A DNA stretch of 20,291 nt from assembly GCA_904502145.1 (NCBI GenBank), contig CAJGDH010000007.1, positions 1 to 20,291 on the forward strand, read 5' to 3'. Within the stretch, counting starts at the first letter, position 1. Every line of letters begins with the position of its first letter. The stretch is from an uncultured Eubacterium sp. Lineage in GTDB: Bacteria > Bacillota > Clostridia > Lachnospirales > Lachnospiraceae. The position numbers and the translations under genes are program-made. The notes below the pieces were generated by a model. The model was given only the letters and a program-made list of their open reading frames with translations. It ran no database searches and was not told the DNA's origin. Shown here one piece after another: positions 8,510 through 14,057 of this stretch.

Positions 8510-8538
8510 TTGACTTATGAATATCACTATGTTAAACT
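8510..8538 (+). promoter_or_regulatory. Promoter of the PH-domain/his operon
   Basis: TTGACT (8510-8515), a 17-base spacer and TAAACT (8533-8538) preceded by TGT (extended -10). The leader is only about 35 bases, leaving no room for a T-box or a histidine-rich leader peptide. Confidence 0.65.
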
Positions 8539-8580
8539 AAATCATTAAAGAGCAGAGAGATTTTCCCAAGGAGGATCATT

Positions 8581-9075
8581 ATGGAAAATACAGAAAAAGA
8601 GATGAACAACGAAGTGGAAGAAAAAGGAAAATGTGTCTGGAAAGACCGCAAGCACCATCTGTGGTTTCCTTTCAGCTTTACGAAATATGCCGTGGAAAAC
8701 GGAAGATTATACACCACAAAGGGTTTCCTGTCTTCCAGGGAGGACGAGTGTATGCTCTACCGTATCCTGGATATCTCCGTGACCAGAACCCTGCCCCAGA
8801 GGCTTTTCGGGACCGGTACCATCGAACTGAATACCAGGGACCGTTCCAATCCTGTTCTCCTGCTGGAAAATGTAAAGAGGCCTGTCAAGGTGAAACGCCT
8901 GCTGAGCGATGAGATCGACAAGGAACGCAGGGCGAGAGGAGTGGACGGAAAGGACATGTACGGAGCCTCCAGCCACTATGACCCCATTGAGACAGACCAC
9001 CTGACGGATACTGATCATGACTTTGAACCGGATGCAGATCATCAGGATGATGATCCCATGGATGATCGTCTGTGA
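8581..9075 (+). CDS. Small bacterial PH-domain protein with Asp/His-rich tail
   Basis: A 164-residue soluble-looking protein with no signal peptide or membrane helix. Residues 33-110 have the pattern of the bacterial PH (bPH2/DUF304) fold: YAVENGRLYTTKGFLSS, then RILDISVTRTLPQRLFGTGT and a strand ending in LENVKRP, with the characteristic Q-R-L-F-G-x-G block. Usual relatives have flanking membrane helices; this one does not. The last 33 residues (132-164) are very acidic, with 12 Asp and 4 His, including three xDH steps. The gene has its own promoter and is followed after 21 bases by hisZ, so it heads the his operon. Its role is unknown; a link to histidine synthesis or to metal binding would be speculation. 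AAGGAGG precedes the ATG. Confidence 0.8.
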   Translation: MENTEKEMNNEVEEKGKCVWKDRKHHLWFPFSFTKYAVENGRLYTTKGFLSSREDECMLYRILDISVTRTLPQRLFGTGTIELNTRDRSNPVLLLENVKRPVKVKRLLSDEIDKERRARGVDGKDMYGASSHYDPIETDHLTDTDHDFEPDADHQDDDPMDDRL

Positions 9076-9096
9076 TATGACTGCCGGAGGAAACCT

Positions 9097-10362
9097 ATGA
9101 AAAAGAAATTGCTGCACACACCGGAAGGTGTCAGAGATATCTACGGCCGGGAATGCCGCCGGAAAAACGCGGTGGAGGAAGCCCTGAAACATGTGCTTGA
9201 ATTATACGGCTACCAGGAGATCGAGACCCCTTCTTTCGAATTTTTTGACATATTCAACAGTGATACCGGAACTGTAAGCTCCAGGGAGATGTACAAATTC
9301 TTTGACAGGAACAACAACACCCTGGTACTCCGTCCCGATATGACTCCATCCATCGCCAGAAGTGTGGCCAAATACTACTATGACTGTGAATTCCCCCTTC
9401 GCCTGAGCTACAAGGGGAACACCTTCCGCAACAATCAGAGCTATCACGGCAAATTGGCGGAGAAGACGGAACTGGGCGCAGAACTGATCAATGATGATTC
9501 TCCTGAAGCGGACGCAGAGTGCATCGTAATAATGATCGACAGTTTTCTTGCCGCCGGCCTCAGTGATTTCCAGGTAGTCATCGGACAGGCAGAGTTCTTC
9601 AAAGGAATCATGGATGACCTTGATCTCAGTGAGGCAGACAAAGCCCAGATCCACGAATACATCGACAACAAGAACGCTCTGGGAATGGAGATGTTCCTTG
9701 ACGATCTTGCCCTTCCGGACGACAGCAGGAACCTGCTCCTGGAATACCATGAACTCTACGGGGATGTGACCATGCTGGATCATGCAGGAAGTCTGACTAA
9801 GAATGTCAGATGTCTCTGCGCCATAGACCGGCTCAAGGAAGTTTACCAGGTGATCTGCCGTTACGGATACGAGAGATACATCAGCTTTGACCTGAGTATG
9901 GTCAATTATTTTGACTATTATACCGGGATCATCTTCAGCGGTTATACCTACGGTACCGGTGATGCCATCGGTAAAGGGGGAAGATACGACAATCTGCTTA
10001 TGCAGTTCGGAAAAAATGCTCCGGCCTGTGGTTTTACCATCCTGATCGACGATCTTCTTTCAGCCCTGAGCCGCCAGAACATTTCCCTCTCCAGGAAAGA
10101 AAGGGGTTATCTTCTTCTTGTTTCCTCCCCGGAGGACAATGAAGCTGCCATCTCCTTACTGTCAGATTTCCGTAAAGGGGGGCGCAAGACAGAATGGATG
10201 ACAATGGCAGGAGATAAGAAGATTGAGGATTATGTCGCTTTTGCCGCATCCCAGGGGGCAGACCGGATCTGCAGTCTCATAGGCGGGACGGTCACTGTCC
10301 GTGACCCGGAAGGGAAGATCCTGGAAAGCTGCAGTCTGGAAGAATTCAGGAGGAAAAACTGA
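9097..10362 (+). CDS. hisZ: ATP phosphoribosyltransferase regulatory subunit HisZ
   Basis: A 421-residue class II histidyl-tRNA synthetase-like protein. HisZ pairs with short-form HisG to make the active, histidine-sensitive first enzyme of histidine synthesis. It opens with LLHTPEGVRDIYG, has the motif 2-like FRNNQSYHGKLAEKTELGAE, and a second HisRS-like region YYTGIIFSGYTYGTGDAIGKGGRYD. The length, the immediately following short hisG and the absence of a HisRS anticodon-binding domain pattern argue for HisZ rather than a true histidyl-tRNA synthetase. GGAGG is about five bases before the ATG, with some room for doubt about exact spacing. The two terminal Arg codons (AGG AGG, 10348-10353) also form the ribosome site of hisG. 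Confidence 0.92.
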   Translation: MKKKLLHTPEGVRDIYGRECRRKNAVEEALKHVLELYGYQEIETPSFEFFDIFNSDTGTVSSREMYKFFDRNNNTLVLRPDMTPSIARSVAKYYYDCEFPLRLSYKGNTFRNNQSYHGKLAEKTELGAELINDDSPEADAECIVIMIDSFLAAGLSDFQVVIGQAEFFKGIMDDLDLSEADKAQIHEYIDNKNALGMEMFLDDLALPDDSRNLLLEYHELYGDVTMLDHAGSLTKNVRCLCAIDRLKEVYQVICRYGYERYISFDLSMVNYFDYYTGIIFSGYTYGTGDAIGKGGRYDNLLMQFGKNAPACGFTILIDDLLSALSRQNISLSRKERGYLLLVSSPEDNEAAISLLSDFRKGGRKTEWMTMAGDKKIEDYVAFAASQGADRICSLIGGTVTVRDPEGKILESCSLEEFRRKN

Positions 10363-10363
10363 G

Positions 10364-11017
10364 ATGAGATATTTGACTTTTGCCCTGGCAAAAGGACGGC
10401 TGGCAAAAACTGCCATGGACATGTTCGAAGAACTCGGCATCACCTGTGAAGCCATGAAAGATAAAAACACCCGCAAACTGATCTTTGTCAACGAGGACCT
10501 GAAGCTGAAATTTTTCCTGTCCAAAGCATCTGATGTTCCTACCTATGTGGAATACGGAGCTGCGGACATCGGTATCGTCGGTGAAGATACCATCCTTGAG
10601 GAAGGAAGAAAGATCCACGAGATGCTGGATCTGGGTTTCGGAAGATGCCGGATGTGCGTCTGCGGTCCCAGGGAAGCCGGGGATAAACTGCAGCATGGGG
10701 AGCTGATCCGGGTGGCCAGCAAATACCCCAATATCGCAAAAGACTATTTCTACAATAAAAAACTCCAGACGGTGGAGATCATCAAACTGAACGGGTCTGT
10801 GGAGCTGGCCCCCATCGTCGGACTTTCCGAGGTCATCGTGGATATCGTGGAGACAGGATCCACCCTCAGGGCCAACGGACTGGAAGTCCTGGAGGAAGTC
10901 TGTCAGCTTTCCGCCAGGGTGGTGGTAAATCCCGTAAGTCTTAAGATGGAACAGGAAAGGATCCGGAACCTCCTGGTGGACCTCCGTAAGCTGGTGGATG
11001 CCAGGGCACAGATATAG
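10364..11017 (+). CDS. hisG: ATP phosphoribosyltransferase catalytic subunit, short form
   Basis: A 217-residue short-form HisG that joins ATP and phosphoribosyl pyrophosphate, the committed step of histidine synthesis. It begins FALAKGRL, has ADIGIVGEDTILEEG near residues 65-80, and carries the PRPP-binding signature VETGSTLRANGL. It stops where long-form enzymes would continue into a C-terminal regulatory domain, so it needs HisZ, encoded just upstream. The ATG lies one base after the hisZ stop codon, with AGGAGG ten bases before it. An earlier in-frame start at 10301 would overlap hisZ by about 60 bases and is not used by the family. Confidence 0.95.
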   Translation: MRYLTFALAKGRLAKTAMDMFEELGITCEAMKDKNTRKLIFVNEDLKLKFFLSKASDVPTYVEYGAADIGIVGEDTILEEGRKIHEMLDLGFGRCRMCVCGPREAGDKLQHGELIRVASKYPNIAKDYFYNKKLQTVEIIKLNGSVELAPIVGLSEVIVDIVETGSTLRANGLEVLEEVCQLSARVVVNPVSLKMEQERIRNLLVDLRKLVDARAQI

Positions 11018-11026
11018 GAGCTTGTC

Positions 11027-12328
11027 ATGAAAACATTAACGGTAAATAAAGATACAAAAGAGATGCTGTTCAGGGAACTGAGCCAGCGTGACCCGGGAAA
11101 CTATGAGGGTTATGCCGAAAGAGTGCAGGAGATCCTTGACCAGGTGAGGGAAAAAGGGGATCAGGCCCTTTTTGCTTACACGGAACGCTTTGACGGATGT
11201 GTCCTGACCCCGGACAATATCCTCGTGACCAAAGAAGAGATCGAAGCGGCTTATGGGGAAGTGGATGAAGATCTTCTCTCGGTAGTGAGGGAATCCCTGA
11301 AAAATATCCGGGAGTACCATGAGAAGCAGCGGCAGTACAGCTGGTTTGACAGTGACAGTACGGGAACCATCCTGGGTCAGAAGGTGTCTCCCCTGGCCTC
11401 TGCCGGAGTCTATGTGCCCGGCGGAAAGGCAGCTTATCCTTCTTCCGTGCTGATGAATATCGTTCCTGCCCAGGTGGCAGGTGTGGAAAGGATCGTCATG
11501 GTCACCCCTCCCGGAAAAGACGGGAGGATCAGCCCCACGACCCTTGTGGCCGCCCATGAGGCGGGGGCCACGGAGATATACAAAGTAGGCGGAGCCCAGG
11601 CAATCGCTGCTCTGGCCTTCGGTACGGATTCCGTCCCCAAGGTGGATAAGATCGTGGGCCCCGGCAACATCTACGTAGCTCTGGCCAAGAAAGCGGTTTA
11701 CGGTCATGTCAGTATCGATTCCATCGCCGGACCCAGCGAGGTGCTGGTTCTTGCGGATGAAACCGCCAATGCCCATTATGTGGCTGCCGACCTGCTTTCC
11801 CAGGCTGAACATGATGAACTGGCCAGTGCCATCCTTGTCACAACCAGTCAAAAACTGGCTTCCCAGGTAGAAAAGGAGATAGAAGGCTATCTTTCCTTCC
11901 TTTCAAGGAGCGAGATCATCCGGAAATCCTTGGACCGTTTCGGTTACCTGCTGATCGCGGAGGATCTGGACCAGGCAATAGAGATCACCAACCATATTGC
12001 TTCGGAACATCTGGAGATCGTTACGGCCAATCCTTTCGAGGTGATGACCAAAATAAAGAATGCCGGTGCAATCTTCCTTGGCGAGTACAGTTCCGAACCT
12101 CTCGGGGATTATTTCGCAGGACCCAATCACGTGCTCCCAACTAACGGAACCGCCAGATTTTTCTCTGCTTTGTCCGTGGATGATTTTATCAAAAAATCCA
12201 GTATCATCTATTATTCCAGAGAGGCGTTAAGATCCGTCCACCGGGAGATCGAAACATTTGCCGAGGCGGAAGGGCTGACGGCCCACGCCAATTCCATCAG
12301 GGTACGTTTTGAGGAGGATGAGAAATGA
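11027..12328 (+). CDS. hisD: Histidinol dehydrogenase
   Basis: A 433-residue cytosolic zinc enzyme that oxidises L-histidinol to histidine in two NAD-dependent steps, the last reactions of the pathway. By comparison with the E. coli enzyme the expected zinc ligands are visible: Gln259 and His262 (QAEHDE), Asp361 (GDYFAGPNH) and His420 (near the C terminus). The catalytic pair Glu327-His328 is in ASEHLEI. The substrate region SAGVYVPGGKAAYPS and KVGGAQAIAALAFGT are also intact. GGAG overlaps the hisG stop, nine bases before the ATG, and the gene overlaps hisI by four bases, so translation is probably coupled. Nothing is missing. Confidence 0.96.
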   Translation: MKTLTVNKDTKEMLFRELSQRDPGNYEGYAERVQEILDQVREKGDQALFAYTERFDGCVLTPDNILVTKEEIEAAYGEVDEDLLSVVRESLKNIREYHEKQRQYSWFDSDSTGTILGQKVSPLASAGVYVPGGKAAYPSSVLMNIVPAQVAGVERIVMVTPPGKDGRISPTTLVAAHEAGATEIYKVGGAQAIAALAFGTDSVPKVDKIVGPGNIYVALAKKAVYGHVSIDSIAGPSEVLVLADETANAHYVAADLLSQAEHDELASAILVTTSQKLASQVEKEIEGYLSFLSRSEIIRKSLDRFGYLLIAEDLDQAIEITNHIASEHLEIVTANPFEVMTKIKNAGAIFLGEYSSEPLGDYFAGPNHVLPTNGTARFFSALSVDDFIKKSSIIYYSREALRSVHREIETFAEAEGLTAHANSIRVRFEEDEK

Positions 12329-12681
12329 ATCTGATTTCCTCCATGGATTTTGATGAATTTAAACTGAACAGTGACGGGATGATCCCCGTGATCACCCAGG
12401 ATTATAAGACCGGGCAGGTCCTCATGCTGGCTTATATGACAAAGGAGGCCTTTCAGGAGACCCTGCGTACGGGGAGGATGACCTATTACAGCAGAAGCCG
12501 TCAGGAGCTTTGGTGCAAAGGGGATACTTCGGGCCATTACCAGTATGTGAAGTCCCTCTCCATCGACTGTGATAAGGACACTATCCTGGCCAGGGTGATC
12601 CAGGTAGGGGCTGCCTGCCACACCGGTAATTACAGTTGTTTTTACAGGGACCTGGTAAGCGAGGCACAGACGGAAAAATGA
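12325..12681 (+). CDS. hisI: Phosphoribosyl-AMP cyclohydrolase
   Basis: A 118-residue monofunctional cyclohydrolase that opens the purine ring of phosphoribosyl-AMP, the third step of histidine synthesis. Its marks are YYSRSRQELWCKGDTSGH, the metal-binding DCDKD and the closing AACHTGNYSCF with the zinc cysteines. It lacks the C-terminal HisE pyrophosphatase domain of fused enzymes, so HisE must come from elsewhere. The ATG overlaps the hisD stop (ATGA), with GAGGA just upstream. It is the last his gene here: hisA, B, C, E, F and H are not in the window. I see no good terminator after it, so transcription may run on into the next gene. Confidence 0.95.
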   Translation: MNLISSMDFDEFKLNSDGMIPVITQDYKTGQVLMLAYMTKEAFQETLRTGRMTYYSRSRQELWCKGDTSGHYQYVKSLSIDCDKDTILARVIQVGAACHTGNYSCFYRDLVSEAQTEK

Positions 12682-12702
12682 TTTCAAAACTCCCTGCGAG
12701 TA

Positions 12703-12731
12703 TGGACATTGTATTGTAATTTTGGTACAAT
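12703..12731 (+). promoter_or_regulatory. Promoter of the secreted YD-like repeat protein
   Basis: TGGACA (12703-12708), a 17-base spacer and TACAAT (12726-12731) preceded by TGG (extended -10). The two boxes lie within an 8-bp inverted repeat, ACATTGTA (12706-12713) and TACAATGT (12726-12733). Confidence 0.75.
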
Positions 12732-12745
12732 GTTTATATAAACAG

Positions 12746-12764
12746 CACTGATCATTGATCAGTG
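12746..12764. promoter_or_regulatory. Perfect palindrome in the leader, candidate operator
   Basis: CACTGATCA, one T, then TGATCAGTG: a 19-base palindrome that begins a few bases after the predicted transcription start and ends at the ribosome site (GAAGGAGGG). It could be an operator for a dimeric repressor. As RNA it could form a short hairpin next to the ribosome site. Confidence 0.5.
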
Positions 12765-12780
12765 AGAAGGAGGGAAATCT

Positions 12781-13719
12781 ATGAACAAAAGACACTTTAT
12801 CAAGAAGGCTGTCAGCGGCATGCTGGCTATCGCACTGGTCCTTTCCATGATCATCGCCGTCCCGGCAGAGGCAAAGACCATGAAGGTTTTGTACACGGTA
12901 AAAACTGTTGATTATGGGATCAATTCCAACGGCAACTGGTACAAATCCGGTGTTTCAACCAGCAGTTACAACAAAAAAGGCCAGAACACCAAACATGAGT
13001 ATGTCGGGTACGATACAGACGGAAGCAAAAACTATTCGTACAAATATACCTATACTTATGACAAAAAAGGCAGAACAAAAGTTGATAAAGATTTTGAAAG
13101 CGGAAAGCTGACAAGTGTATCCAAATATAGCTATAAAGGAAGAAAAACCGTTGTCAAGCAGTACGACGGCAATAACAAATTTATTGGGAAAACTGTATCT
13201 ACCAGTTCAAAAAACAAATTTGTAAGCAAGTATTATGATGCAAAAGGGAATCTGACAGGCAGGTATGAGAGTACCAATTCAAAGAACAAGACAGTAGGTA
13301 AGGAATATAACGCAAAAGGGAAACTTACCTATAAGTGGGTAAGTACCTTCAAGAACGGTAAGCAGAAGAAATCCGAGTCCACCGGTTATAATGAGGATGG
13401 GAAAGTAAATTACAAATCAACAACTACCTATTCCTATAAAGGAAAGACTGTTACCTCAACAAGCACATATAAATCCGGTTCCTACACGAATAAATCCGTA
13501 GCCAAATATAAGAGTGATAAATCCGGACGACCTATTTATTCCTGGAGAAAAGAATATGATTCTGACGGGAAGCTCGTTTCAAGCTATACTTATAAATATA
13601 CGAAATTTAAAAAAGGTGCAGCAAAAGGATGTGTGAAGGAGCAGATTGAATACAGGAACGGAGAAAAATATTCCAAGTCAGTATTTACCCTTAAACAGTT
13701 CAAAGTTAAAGTGAACTAG
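12781..13719 (+). CDS. Secreted lysine-rich protein with YD-like repeats
   Basis: A 312-residue protein of unknown function. The N terminus is a clear signal peptide: basic MNKRHFIKK, a hydrophobic core (about 11-28) and an AEA site for cleavage after Ala31. The mature part is strongly basic and rich in Lys, Tyr, Ser and Thr. It carries degenerate Y-[DN]-x-x-G units at residues 63, 77, 93, 128, 152, 176, 203 and 259, and two copies of YSYKG (116 and 217). This resembles the YD/RHS-type or MORN-like beta-repeat style of cell-surface proteins. There is no anchor motif (LPxTG or helix) and only one cysteine (284), so release or wall binding by charge is likely. Base composition is clearly more A-rich than the flanking genes. 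It has its own promoter and GAAGGAGGG ribosome site. No toxin or enzyme domain is seen. Confidence 0.8.
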   Translation: MNKRHFIKKAVSGMLAIALVLSMIIAVPAEAKTMKVLYTVKTVDYGINSNGNWYKSGVSTSSYNKKGQNTKHEYVGYDTDGSKNYSYKYTYTYDKKGRTKVDKDFESGKLTSVSKYSYKGRKTVVKQYDGNNKFIGKTVSTSSKNKFVSKYYDAKGNLTGRYESTNSKNKTVGKEYNAKGKLTYKWVSTFKNGKQKKSESTGYNEDGKVNYKSTTTYSYKGKTVTSTSTYKSGSYTNKSVAKYKSDKSGRPIYSWRKEYDSDGKLVSSYTYKYTKFKKGAAKGCVKEQIEYRNGEKYSKSVFTLKQFKVKVN

Positions 13720-13778
13720 GGTTATGACCTGATTCTTTCTTCATACAGCCACGGATATTAAAAAAAGGAGGTCCCAAT

Positions 13779-13919
13779 ATGGCAGCTGTGTTAGGCGCAT
13801 TCGTAAAATATTTTATTTCCATGATCTTTCTGGTGATCGTTGCGGGTTTTGGTATTGCCTGCGGCAAGAAGCTCCATGACCGTGACCTTAAGAAAAAGGA
13901 AGAAGAGAATAAGGCATAG
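13779..13919 (+). CDS. Small single-helix membrane protein, 46 residues
   Basis: A short open frame with a strong AAGGAGG site (13765-13771) seven bases before the ATG. The product starts MAAVLGAF, has one hydrophobic helix of about 20 residues (roughly 9-29, ending in GIACGKK) and a charged Lys/Glu-rich tail of about 17 residues that is probably cytosolic. It lies 59 bases after the secreted protein with no obvious promoter or terminator between, so co-transcription is likely. The hydrophobic-then-charged layout, good ribosome site and exact start-to-stop fit support a real gene. The function is unknown. Small membrane proteins of this shape are common in Lachnospiraceae, which is recollection rather than a search. 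Confidence 0.72.
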   Translation: MAAVLGAFVKYFISMIFLVIVAGFGIACGKKLHDRDLKKKEEENKA

Positions 13920-13928
13920 GAAAGGGAC

Positions 13929-13957
13929 TTGATAAAACTGTTGCTGTATGATATAAA
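13929..13957 (+). promoter_or_regulatory. Promoter of alaS
   Basis: TTGATA (13929-13934), a 17-base spacer and TATAAA (13952-13957) preceded by TGA (extended -10). The expected start near 13964 gives a leader of about 95 bases before the alaS TTG. Confidence 0.72.
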
Positions 13958-13980
13958 GTTATAAGGTGATTATTGACAGG

Positions 13981-14011
13981 GTGCTGAAGAAGCAGGTTGT
14001 TTCTTCAGCAC
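13981..14011 (+). terminator. Hairpin in the alaS leader, terminator or attenuator
   Basis: A perfect 11-bp stem, GTGCTGAAGAA (13981-13991) with TTCTTCAGCAC (14001-14011), and a nine-base loop, followed by the weak U-rich stretch TCTTTATG. It lies 62 bases after the small membrane gene, so it may end that transcript. It is also inside the transcript from the promoter at 13929, where it would act as a leader hairpin. Confidence 0.6.
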
Positions 14012-14057
14012 TCTTTATGAGTTGAAACAGGGTTATGAAACAGGAGGAGAAATAGTT

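Noticed and set aside
8539..8580. Histidine leader peptide or attenuator before the his operon
   Set aside because: Only about 40 bases lie between promoter and first gene, with no His-codon run and no terminator pair.
13964..14057. T-box riboswitch before alaS
   Set aside because: The leader is only about 95 bases and lacks the T-box core AGGGTGGTACCGCG-like motif and the specifier stem.
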